A stretch of DNA of 13,606 bases from Oligoflexia bacterium (lineage in GTDB: Bacteria; Bdellovibrionota; UBA1018). The first letter of the stretch is position 1. The number at the start of each line of letters is the position of its first letter. Positions 1 to 5,983 of the stretch are shown here, piece by piece. The stretch lies in NCBI GenBank assembly GCA_903928955.1, contig CAIYTD010000014.1, positions 1 through 13,606 on the forward strand. Reading direction: 5' to 3'. Made by a program: the position numbers and the translations under genes. The notes below the pieces were generated by a model, which was not told the origin of the DNA, searched no databases, and was given only the letters and a program-made list of their open reading frames with translations.

Positions 1-1248
1 AGTCTCACTTGTGATTGCAGTGAGTAGAAATAATATTCCGAATAAATTTAGTATTTTTCTATAACTGTTTTGGATGTATTCTTTTCTAAATACAAGAATA
101 AAAATGAATCCGACTGCAGGAAAAAAGAGAGATATCTCATAAAAATTCTTTACAGTTTGCAAAAAAGTTAATGCTGTTAGTGAGATTACCCAAGCTGCTC
201 CAATCATAAATTCTGGGAATTCTTGATGTCTTATCTTTTGAATGAGTGCTAATAAAATAAAAATGAATCCCAATTTAGAAAAGCCTTTTAAAATCTTTTC
301 TAGGGAAATGTGAATCAATCGGGTTGAAGTAATATTTTTCTCTTTGAGAGGGGGAAGCCAATTTTGATCATAGTACGGAGAGAATTTTATATGCTGAAGC
401 TGACGCGAAATATTTTTTAAGTTTGAAAACCCAGTATTAAAAAAGCCTGCAGTATTCGTAAATGCATATTTTGGCTTAATCATATGAAAATCAACTACTT
501 CTTGCAGCGCTGGAACTTCTGGACAAGCAGTACGAGCTTTCCAAAAAGTTTGCGTTTGAAAAATGAAAATAAAAAGGATCCCGAATGCAAAAAGCCTAGA
601 TTTCCAATTTTTTACTGAAATCCAAAATGAAGTGAGCAGAAGAGGTAAGAAAATAAGAGTTTTTGGATGAATGGGGAAAAAGACACTCCAAAGCAACAGA
701 TGCATCCATGTCATTGGGGCATTCGAGATTTTACGTATAAAGGGTAAAAAGGTGATGAGAGTGAGACCTAAAAGAATATTTTGTTCCGGCCGGTTGATGA
801 CCATTGCCAAGGGCAGGACGCCCAGTCCTAGGAATGCTGTCATCCAAGCGAGAATTTTCCAGGGCTGCATGGTATCGAATTTTGATAATTTTATTACAAA
901 GCGCCAAGTTACAAAAATCCAACCTAGGAAAGAAATCACACCGAGGATTCTGAGTTTGAAGAGATGAGAGAGGTTCGAATAGAGCAGGGATTGAAAGAAA
1001 TAAAAAGGAAGAGACCAAACGGGAGGATGAGAAATAAAGGAGGATTGACACTGCGGAAAGACATAGAGGAGAGCGTTTCCGTCTAGGAAATATCTTGCTG
1101 AAATCATTTTCCATGCGATTTCGTCTGTGTAGATGGGAACCAATAAGGAGAAGAGCACGACGAGAAAAAAGATTCCTAGCTGCGTGATGAGGAGGATCTG
1201 AATAATGGAAATCTGTTTGCCTTCAGGCTGATGGGGACTGCTGGCCAT
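1..1248 (-). CDS. Polytopic membrane protein, possible GT-C-fold glycosyltransferase (C-terminus cut by window edge)
   Basis: Reading the minus strand from ATG at 1248-1246 gives 416 codons with no stop down to base 1, so the 3' end lies outside the window. I rechecked the frame at five points (1056, 828, 690, 483, 249). The protein is strongly hydrophobic, with about 10-12 likely membrane segments, for example residues 15-38, 100-120, 130-151, 197-212, 218-232, 346-364, 372-388 and 399-412. A soluble loop spans about 235-318. Right after the first membrane segment comes PIYTDEIAW (residues 38-46). An acidic pair in the first outer loop is typical of GT-C glycosyltransferases of the ArnT/PMT kind, which use lipid-linked sugars; RPE at 153-155 also fits loosely. 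The family call is inference from topology only. An in-frame TGA lies 30 nt upstream, so this is the first possible ATG, but no clear SD precedes it, unlike the ribosomal genes. It is divergent from rpsL and probably unrelated in function. Confidence 0.8.
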   Translation of the reverse strand, partial: MASSPHQPEGKQISIIQILLITQLGIFFLVVLFSLLVPIYTDEIAWKMISARYFLDGNALLYVFPQCQSSFISHPPVWSLPFYFFQSLLYSNLSHLFKLRILGVISFLGWIFVTWRFVIKLSKFDTMQPWKILAWMTAFLGLGVLPLAMVINRPEQNILLGLTLITFLPFIRKISNAPMTWMHLLLWSVFFPIHPKTLIFLPLLLTSFWISVKNWKSRLFAFGILFIFIFQTQTFWKARTACPEVPALQEVVDFHMIKPKYAFTNTAGFFNTGFSNLKNISRQLQHIKFSPYYDQNWLPPLKEKNITSTRLIHISLEKILKGFSKLGFIFILLALIQKIRHQEFPEFMIGAAWVISLTALTFLQTVKNFYEISLFFPAVGFIFILVFRKEYIQNSYRKILNLFGILFLLTAITSET

Positions 1249-1403
1249 AGATTTAAAATCGCTCAGTATGCTTCAGGGCTAAGAGTATTGTAAAAGAAAT
1301 TCGTAATGTCGATTCTGTGAAGCACCTAGATGCATAGGATAGCGGAGTAAGGCAGACCTAGCCATTCAGGTCCTGAAAAATCCATGCAACAGGGTAGTTC
1401 ACT

Positions 1404-1431
1404 GAATTCTGGCTTTCTTAGCGCCAGATTC
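1404..1431. other. Stem-loop upstream of the candidate rpsL promoter
   Basis: GAA-t-TCTGGC at 1404-1413 pairs with GCCAGATTC at 1423-1431: nine base pairs with one bulged T and a 9-nt loop. It lies just upstream of the candidate -35 and is not followed by a T-run on either strand. It could be a protein-binding dyad or part of a longer leader. Function unknown. Confidence 0.4.
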
Positions 1432-1452
1432 ATCTGATCTGATAGATTCTCC

Positions 1453-1481
1453 TTGACCAGACGTTCTCAGTCGTCTATTTT
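1453..1481 (+). promoter_or_regulatory. Candidate sigma70-type promoter for the str operon
   Basis: TTGACC at 1453-1458 (5 of 6 to the -35 consensus), a 17-nt spacer, and TATTTT at 1476-1481 (4 of 6 to the -10 consensus). Transcription would start near 1488 and give a leader of about 110 nt before rpsL. The spacer holds a dyad, AGACG (1459-1463) and CGTCT (1472-1476), which could be an operator or chance. This is consensus matching by eye only. Confidence 0.45.
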
Positions 1482-1506
1482 CTGGATCTTTCGCGTTTAC
1501 AAGTAA

Positions 1507-1526
1507 TGGCCTCATTTTGAGGTCCA
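1507..1526 (+). promoter_or_regulatory. Hairpin in the rpsL leader
   Basis: TGGCCTCA (1507-1514) pairs with TGAGG-t-CCA (1518-1526): eight base pairs, one bulged T, loop TTT. It falls within the leader expected from the candidate promoter at 1453-1481. No T-run follows, so it is not an intrinsic terminator. In E. coli the str operon is controlled by S7 binding between rpsL and rpsG; whether this hairpin has a similar role here is unknown. Confidence 0.4.
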
Positions 1527-1596
1527 TGCACGTCTACTGGAAAGAAAAGCTATTTTTAGAATTGTTTAAAATGAAATAGGAAAGGAAAAGCCGTTC

Positions 1597-1989
1597 ATGC
1601 CCACGATTAATCAGCTCATTCGACAGGGGCGCTCAAATAAGCTTTGGAAGACTAAGTCTCCTGCACTTCAGAGTTGTCCTCAGCGTCGCGGTGTTTGTAC
1701 TCGCGTGTATACCACCACTCCGAAGAAGCCAAATTCGGCACTTCGTAAAGTTTGCCGTGTTCGTTTGACGAATGGGTATGAAGTTACTTCTTATATCCCA
1801 GGAATTGGCCATAACCTTCAAGAACACTCGATTGTATTAATTCGCGGAGGTCGAGTAAAAGATCTTCCCGGCGTTCGATACCATACTGTTCGAGGCACAT
1901 TAGATGCTCAAGGTGTCGCTAATCGTAAGCAGAGTCGCTCTAAGTATGGCGCGAAGAGATCAACAGGCGCAGCTCCAGCTGCGAAGTAA
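1597..1989 (+). CDS. rpsL: 30S ribosomal protein S12
   Basis: S12 sits at the decoding centre of the 30S subunit and helps monitor codon-anticodon pairing. The 130-residue product starts MPTINQLIRQGR and has the conserved block TTTPKKPNSALRKVCRVRL (about 39-57) and GGRVKDLPGVRYHTVRG (about 84-100). Lys43 and Lys88, where streptomycin-resistance changes usually arise, are both the wild-type lysine; Asp89, the residue methylthiolated in E. coli, is present. The end (STGAAPAAK) is slightly longer and more Ala-rich than E. coli S12. A modest purine-rich SD (AAGGA near 1582-1586) precedes the ATG. It is the first gene of the str cluster, 28 nt ahead of rpsG. Confidence 0.98.
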   Translation: MPTINQLIRQGRSNKLWKTKSPALQSCPQRRGVCTRVYTTTPKKPNSALRKVCRVRLTNGYEVTSYIPGIGHNLQEHSIVLIRGGRVKDLPGVRYHTVRGTLDAQGVANRKQSRSKYGAKRSTGAAPAAK

Positions 1990-2017
1990 ATTTAAGATTC
2001 GATAAGGAAAGACTAAA

Positions 2018-2488
2018 ATGGGTCGTAAAAGTTTTATTCGTAAACGTGAAATTCTACCAGATCCTAAATTCAACGATGTTGTCGTTGCTAAATTCATTAG
2101 CAGCTTGTTGAAAGAAGGAAAAAAATCTACTGCTGAAAGCATTTTCTACGGATGTGTCGATGTGATGCAATCACGTACGGGAGATGACGGGCTGAAGTTG
2201 TTTAAAAAAGCACTTGAGAACGTGAAGCCCCTTCTAGAAGTAAAGTCTCGCCGTGTCGGTGGAGCCACCTATCAGGTTCCAGTCGAAGTCAAGCCCGCAC
2301 GACGCCAATCATTAGCATCCCGTTGGCTGATTGAGTCTGCCCGGACTCGTCCCGAGCATTCTATGGCGGAACGCCTAGCAGCAGAAATGATTGAAGCTTC
2401 GAATGGTCGAGGCGGAGCTATGAAAAAGCGCGAAGATGTTCACAAAATGGCCGAAGCGAATAAAGCTTTTGCACATTATAGATGGTAA
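2018..2488 (+). CDS. rpsG: 30S ribosomal protein S7
   Basis: S7 binds the 3' major domain of 16S rRNA, nucleates assembly of the 30S head and lies near the E-site tRNA. The 156-residue length is standard. Hallmarks are MGRKSFIRKR at the start, the basic RRVGGATYQVPVEVKPARR block (about 78-96), RWLIESARTR, and the end KAFAHYRW. SD AAGGA at 2004-2008 lies 9 nt before the ATG. Its last codons overlap the fusA start: ATGGTAA at 2482-2488 carries both the fusA ATG and the rpsG TAA. In E. coli S7 is the repressor of this operon; no obvious S7 target is visible in the short rpsL-rpsG gap. Confidence 0.98.
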   Translation: MGRKSFIRKREILPDPKFNDVVVAKFISSLLKEGKKSTAESIFYGCVDVMQSRTGDDGLKLFKKALENVKPLLEVKSRRVGGATYQVPVEVKPARRQSLASRWLIESARTRPEHSMAERLAAEMIEASNGRGGAMKKREDVHKMAEANKAFAHYRW

Positions 2489-4566
2489 TTGAGCTTCTCA
2501 ATACTCGAAATATTGGCATCATGGCTCATATTGATGCTGGAAAAACAACGACAACAGAGCGCATTCTTTATTATACCGGAAAAACTCATAAGCTAGGTGA
2601 AGTGCACGAAGGGACAACAGTCATGGACTGGATGCCCCAGGAGCAAGAGCGAGGTATTACAATTACCTCGGCTGCAACGACCTGTTTTTGGAAAAATCAT
2701 AGAATCAATATCATTGATACACCCGGGCATGTTGATTTTACGATTGAAGTAGAGCGTTCTTTGCGGGTTTTAGATGGAGCTGTGGGTGTTTTTTGTGCTG
2801 TGGGTGGAGTTGAGCCGCAGTCTGAGACTGTGTGGAGGCAAGCCAATAAGTATGGAGTTCCTCGCATTGCTTTCATTAATAAAATGGATCGAGTGGGAGC
2901 TGATTTTTTTTCAGTCCTGTGTCAGATAGAAGATAGACTTCAAGCTCATCCGGTGCCCATTCAACTTCCTTGGGGGAGTGAGGATTCCTTTCAAGGTTTG
3001 ATTGATTTAATTGAAATGAAAGCCATTGTTTGGCATTCAGATGACCTTGGGGCAACTTTCGATGTTCTCGAAATTCCAGATGCTCTGTTAGCACAGGCAA
3101 AAGAGTATCGCGAAAAATTGATGGAAGCTGCTGCAGAAAATGATGAATCTCTCGTTGAACGCTATTTGGCCGGAGAGTCTATTACTTCAGCTGAAATTCG
3201 AAAGGCTTTGAGAAAAGGTTGTCTTTCCTTGAAGCTCGTTCCCCTTCTTTGCGGGGCAAGTTTTAAAAATAAAGGTGTCCAGCCTCTCTTAGATGGCGTT
3301 TTAGAGTATCTTCCTTCGCCTTTGGATATTCCCCCTGTTCAGGGTAAAAATCCTCAAAATGAATCCCAGATGGTGAGTCGAAAGTGTAGCTTTGATGAGC
3401 CTTTTTCGGCTCTTGCATTCAAAGTGATGAATGATCCTTTTGTGGGGCAGCTCACTTATTTTCGCGTTTATTCGGGAAAAGTAGAGTCAGGTGCAATGGT
3501 TTATAACCCAGCGAAGGGTAAAAAAGAGCGCTTGGGTAGACTTCTTCAGATGCATGCAAATAAGCGAGAGGATATTCAAACGGTTCAGGCAGGCGATATC
3601 GCTGCTGCAGTAGGTTTACGTTTTACAACAACCGGTGATACCCTCTGCAACGAAAGTCAGCCTATATTGTTGGAAAAAATAGAATTTCCAGAGCCAGTCA
3701 TTTCTATAGCAATTGAACCGAAAACAAAAGCCGATCAGGAAAAGTTAGCACATGCATTGCAGCGATTAGTTGCTGAAGATCCTTCGTTTCGAGTGCAGAC
3801 TCATGATGATACTGGGCAGACACTCATTAGTGGAATGGGAGAGCTGCATCTTGAGATTATTGTGGATCGGATGCGAAGGGAATTTAAAGTAGAGGGTAAC
3901 GTAGGGAAGCCTCAAGTTTCTTATAAAGAAACGATTTCTCAAAAAGCTCAAGCTGAGGGAAAATTTATCAGACAATCCGCAGGAAGAAATCAATTCGGAC
4001 ATTGCGTGATTCGTCTCGAGCCCATGGAGAAAGGCAAAGGCTATGCTTTTGTGAACGCACTTCAGTTGGGTGTTATTCCAAAAGAGTTTATCCCAGCCAT
4101 TGATCAGGGAATTCAAGAAGCGATGCTCGGTGGGATTCTTGCTGGATATCCAGTGGTGGATATTCGAGCTACCTTGCTGGATGGGTCATTTCATGAAGTG
4201 GATTCTACTGAGGTTGGATTTAAAATAGCAGCTTCTATGGCTTTTAAGGATGCAGCTTGGAAGGGTGCTCCGGTGATTCTGGAGCCGATGATGATTTGTG
4301 AAATTGTTTGCCCAGAAGACTATATGGGTGGTGTTATTGGAGACTTAAATAGTCGAAGAGGAAAAATTTTAGATATGACTTCTCGTCATGGAGCTCAGGT
4401 CATTCGCGCTGAAATTCCGCTTGCAACAATGTTTGGGTATTCGACAGCGCTGCGTTCTTCTTCCCAGGGTAGGGCGACGTACAGTATGGAGTTTGCTCAT
4501 TATGAGTCAGTCCCGCCGCACATTGCTGAAGAAATTAAAATAAGATCAGGGGTAGTGCCTCGATAG
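2482..4566 (+). CDS. fusA: Translation elongation factor G (EF-G)
   Basis: EF-G is the GTPase that drives tRNA-mRNA translocation and, with RRF, ribosome recycling. The 694-residue product has all expected motifs: G1 AHIDAGKT (15-22), switch I QEQERGITI (52-60), G3 DTPGH with the catalytic His (78-82), G4 NKMD (132-135), G5 GAS near 258-260, and GMGELHLEIIVDRMRREF in domain III. It ends with the domain V sequence YESVPPHIAEEI. It looks like the canonical housekeeping EF-G, not a divergent paralogue. The N-terminal lead before the G1 motif is slightly short. The ATG overlaps the end of rpsG by 7 nt and has no recognisable SD, so translation probably depends on coupling to rpsG. The next in-frame ATG (codon 14) falls just before the G1 motif. 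tuf, the usual next gene, is absent. Confidence 0.98.
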   Translation: MVIELLNTRNIGIMAHIDAGKTTTTERILYYTGKTHKLGEVHEGTTVMDWMPQEQERGITITSAATTCFWKNHRINIIDTPGHVDFTIEVERSLRVLDGAVGVFCAVGGVEPQSETVWRQANKYGVPRIAFINKMDRVGADFFSVLCQIEDRLQAHPVPIQLPWGSEDSFQGLIDLIEMKAIVWHSDDLGATFDVLEIPDALLAQAKEYREKLMEAAAENDESLVERYLAGESITSAEIRKALRKGCLSLKLVPLLCGASFKNKGVQPLLDGVLEYLPSPLDIPPVQGKNPQNESQMVSRKCSFDEPFSALAFKVMNDPFVGQLTYFRVYSGKVESGAMVYNPAKGKKERLGRLLQMHANKREDIQTVQAGDIAAAVGLRFTTTGDTLCNESQPILLEKIEFPEPVISIAIEPKTKADQEKLAHALQRLVAEDPSFRVQTHDDTGQTLISGMGELHLEIIVDRMRREFKVEGNVGKPQVSYKETISQKAQAEGKFIRQSAGRNQFGHCVIRLEPMEKGKGYAFVNALQLGVIPKEFIPAIDQGIQEAMLGGILAGYPVVDIRATLLDGSFHEVDSTEVGFKIAASMAFKDAAWKGAPVILEPMMICEIVCPEDYMGGVIGDLNSRRGKILDMTSRHGAQVIRAEIPLATMFGYSTALRSSSQGRATYSMEFAHYESVPPHIAEEIKIRSGVVPR

Positions 4567-4573
4567 TTTTTTA

Positions 4574-4602
4574 TTGTAATGGTTTTCTAAGTCTTGTATA
4601 AA
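4574..4602 (+). promoter_or_regulatory. Candidate sigma70-type promoter for rpsJ and the S10 genes
   Basis: TTGTAA at 4574-4579 (4 of 6 to the -35 consensus), a 17-nt spacer, and TATAAA at 4597-4602 (5 of 6 to the -10 consensus). It begins 8 nt after the fusA stop. Transcription would start near 4609, giving a leader of about 90 nt that contains the strong hairpin at 4633-4657. This suggests that the S10 genes can be transcribed separately from the str genes. Consensus match by eye, no experimental support. Confidence 0.55.
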
Positions 4603-4632
4603 GACACGCTTATGACGTTATGGAATAGATTG

Positions 4633-4657
4633 CTTGTTTGCACACATCGCAAGCAAG
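4633..4657 (+). promoter_or_regulatory. Strong stem-loop in the rpsJ leader
   Basis: CTTGTTTGC (4633-4641) pairs with GCAAGCAAG (4649-4657) across all nine positions, with one G-U pair and a 7-nt loop ACACATC. No T-run follows, so it is not a simple terminator. Its place between a candidate promoter and the first S10-cluster gene resembles that of the E. coli S10 leader, where L4 acts. I cannot show homology to that leader. Confidence 0.5.
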
Positions 4658-4702
4658 GTAACTCTCCATACTTAACCCAAAAAGATGTGAGGCATGGCAG
4701 TA

Positions 4703-5008
4703 ATGGAACATAAAATTCGAATTAAATTAAAAGCATTTGATCATCGTGTCTTAGATCAATCCGTTTGGGAAATTGTAAATACAGCTAAAAGAACGGGCGC
4801 TACAGTTCGCGGCCCTATCCCTTTGCCGACAGTTATTAATAAGTATTGCGTTTTACGCTCGCCTCATGTAGACAAAAAGTCTCGTGAACAGTTCGAAATT
4901 CGAACTCATAAACGGCTTTTAGATATTCTAGAGCCTACTCAGCAAACAGTGGATTCTTTGATGAAGCTGGATCTGTCAGCAGGAGTAGATGTCGAAATTA
5001 AGTCTTAG
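4703..5008 (+). CDS. rpsJ: 30S ribosomal protein S10
   Basis: S10 is a 30S head protein; in many bacteria it also pairs with NusB/NusG in antitermination. Recognisable blocks are IRIKLKAFDHR near the start, ETAKRTG-like NTAKRTGATVRGPIPLPT, SPHVDKKSREQFEIRTHKR, and the end LSAGVDVEIK. Two in-frame ATGs exist, at 4694 and 4703. The only SD, GTGAGG at 4687-4692, ends 1 nt before the first (too close) and 10 nt before the second, so I chose 4703. That gives 101 residues, close to the E. coli length; the earlier start would add MAV. It directly follows fusA, without the usual tuf, and is separated from rplC by a long gap. Confidence 0.97.
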   Translation: MEHKIRIKLKAFDHRVLDQSVWEIVNTAKRTGATVRGPIPLPTVINKYCVLRSPHVDKKSREQFEIRTHKRLLDILEPTQQTVDSLMKLDLSAGVDVEIKS

Positions 5009-5039
5009 TGAGTTTGTCGAAGATATGTCTCTAGTAAAA

Positions 5040-5060
5040 GGAGGGAGTTGAAACTCCTCT
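5040..5060 (+). promoter_or_regulatory. Hairpin that contains an SD-like sequence
   Basis: GGAGT (5044-5048) pairs with ACTCC (5053-5057) over a TGAA tetraloop, extended by further pairs to 5040 and 5060 with one bulged G. The 5' arm includes most of AAGGAGG (5038-5044). The only close start codon, TTG at 5048, is 3 nt downstream, which is too short for normal initiation. Role unknown. Confidence 0.4.
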
Positions 5061-5123
5061 TTGCATTACCTACTCGGTATTCCCAAAGAGAAAGTCGATC
5101 TCCTCAACGATCATCCCATGAAA

Positions 5124-5170
5124 GCATCCGGCGGCCTGAGATCAATCACAAGGCGGCTTCCCGGTGATGC
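5124..5170 (+). promoter_or_regulatory. Large imperfect inverted repeat before rplC
   Basis: GCATCCGG (5124-5131) pairs with CCG-gt-GATGC (5161-5170) as eight base pairs with a 2-nt bulge. Inside it, GCCT (5134-5137) pairs with AGGC (5151-5154). A competing stem, ATCAC (5145-5149) with GTGAT (5164-5168), could form instead. It is G+C-richer than its surroundings. It may be a structured leader RNA or a REP-like palindromic repeat; only a genome search for further copies would decide. Confidence 0.4.
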
Positions 5171-5202
5171 TGTGAAGGTGAATTCGTAAGAATGTATAGA
5201 TA

Positions 5203-5222
5203 AGGACGAATTTATTCGTCTT
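5203..5222 (+). promoter_or_regulatory. Hairpin directly abutting the rplC SD
   Basis: GACGAA (5205-5210) pairs with TTCGTC (5215-5220) over a TTTA loop, and A-U plus G-U pairs extend the stem to 5203 and 5222. GGAG, the rplC SD, begins at 5223, right after the stem. A hairpin stacked against an SD could affect ribosome access. No T-run follows, so it is not a terminator. Confidence 0.45.
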
Positions 5223-5233
5223 GGAGTATGTTT

Positions 5234-5980
5234 ATGGAACAAAAGCCTGAAGCACAGGCAAGTGGTAGTCATGCTGCGGTCCCTCGTGTAACGAAAGATT
5301 CGTCTGCACGTGAGCGCGTTGCTTTGACTCAAGGCCGTGGTGGTTTAATGGGTGTAAAAGCAGGGATGACGCAGGTTTACAGCGAAAAAGGTGACTGTCT
5401 GGCTGTCACTGTGATCGATTTAAAACCCGCGGTAATTACCCAAGTGAAGACCAAAGAAAAAAATGGATATCAAGCCATTCAAGTGGGGTTTTTAGATAAA
5501 AAACTCAAGGCAGCAAATAAGTCCGAGCAAGGGCATCTCAAAGCTGCAGAAGCAACTGGCTTTTATCATTATCAAGAATTTCGTATTCCTGAAGGGGATC
5601 GTCTGGATGGTTTAACTGTCGGCAAAGTTCTTTCGCCTGAATTTGTTCAAGTAGGGGATCTCATTGATCTGACTGCTATTTGTAAAGGCAAAGGATTTCA
5701 AGGCGGTGTTAAACGATTTCACATGGCCGGTGGTTATAAATCGCATGGTGCTTCCTTGTCTCATCGACAGCTAGGGTCTATTGGAAATCGTGCTGATCCT
5801 GGTAAATGTTTTAAAAATAAAAAAATGCCTGGCCAAATGGGGAACGAACGAGTGACGGTTCAGAATGTTCGAGTGATTCGAATTGATCTTGAAAACCAGC
5901 TTTTGTTAGTTCACGGAAGTGTTCCAGGGCCTCGGAGTGGAATTGTGACGATTCGCCGAACGGTGAAGAACTCAGGATAA
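5234..5980 (+). CDS. rplC: 50S ribosomal protein L3, with N-terminal extension
   Basis: L3 is an early-assembling 50S protein whose long arm reaches toward the peptidyl-transferase centre. The core runs from GLMGVKAGMTQVYSEKG to the end and includes KGKGFQGGVKRFHMAGG, GASLSHRQLGSIG, KMPGQMGNERVTVQN and VHGSVPGP. In E. coli the GSIG motif is followed by the methylated Gln150; here it reads GSIGNRADPG, so that Gln is absent. About 36 polar residues precede the core, which most L3 proteins lack. Two ATGs lie near the SD GGAG (5223-5226): 5228 is 1 nt away, 5234 is 7 nt away. I chose 5234, giving 248 residues. The first Met inside the core (5348) has no good SD, which supports the extension being translated. 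The rplD start is 3 nt after its stop. Confidence 0.96.
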   Translation: MEQKPEAQASGSHAAVPRVTKDSSARERVALTQGRGGLMGVKAGMTQVYSEKGDCLAVTVIDLKPAVITQVKTKEKNGYQAIQVGFLDKKLKAANKSEQGHLKAAEATGFYHYQEFRIPEGDRLDGLTVGKVLSPEFVQVGDLIDLTAICKGKGFQGGVKRFHMAGGYKSHGASLSHRQLGSIGNRADPGKCFKNKKMPGQMGNERVTVQNVRVIRIDLENQLLLVHGSVPGPRSGIVTIRRTVKNSG

Positions 5981-5983
5981 AAT

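Larger units (their letters stand above)
1249..1596. other. Divergent intergenic region between membrane-protein gene and rpsL
   Basis: 348 nt with no supported gene. It must hold the start signals of both divergent genes. For rpsL the best promoter is at 1453-1481, listed separately. For the minus-strand gene only weak candidates exist: TACAAT at 1292-1287 without a good -35, or TCGACA at 1312-1307 with AATACT at 1289-1284 (17-nt spacer). Several short dyads are present, including TTCAG/CTGAA at 1365-1377, and the two larger hairpins listed separately. No T-run follows any of them, so none reads as an intrinsic terminator. Confidence 0.6.
5009..5233. other. Long structured gap between rpsJ and rplC
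   Basis: About 225 nt between two genes that are normally close together. It holds three hairpins, listed separately, and an isolated SD-like AAGGAGG at 5038-5044 with no good start codon after it. One small open frame, TTG 5061 to TAA 5187-5189 (42 codons, internal ATG at 5118), has no SD at either start, so I do not call it a gene. TATAGA at 5195-5200 resembles a -10 but lacks a good -35. The likeliest reading is an untranslated leader or spacer, possibly regulatory. Confidence 0.55.

Noticed and set aside
671..967. Plus-strand open frame of 98 codons
   Set aside because: It lies opposite the minus-strand membrane-protein gene, and has no SD or recognisable domain.
731..1114. Minus-strand open frame of 127 codons starting MENDFSKIF
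   Set aside because: It is an out-of-frame shadow of the longer 416-codon minus-strand frame at 1-1248; its product is Ser/Arg-rich and shows no family features.
1365..1380. TTCAGGTCCTGAAAAA dyad as a terminator
   Set aside because: Stem of 5 bp with a 3-nt loop followed by A, not T, on the + strand; on the minus strand no T-run follows it in the reading direction.
2482..4566. A paralogous or resistance-type EF-G
   Set aside because: All canonical motifs are present and it lies in the str operon after rpsG, as the housekeeping copy does.
4564..4580. T-run (six T) after the fusA stop as an intrinsic terminator
   Set aside because: The bases before it (AGGGGTAGTGCCT) can form only a 3-bp stem, too weak for a terminator.
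4694..5008. Longer rpsJ start at ATG 4694
   Set aside because: The SD GTGAGG ends only 1 nt before this ATG; ATG 4703 has usable spacing and gives the usual S10 length. The upstream start is not excluded.
5111..5332. Minus-strand open frame of 73 codons across the rplC start
   Set aside because: Opposite strand to rplC and its leader, Arg/Ser-rich product, no SD; a chance frame.
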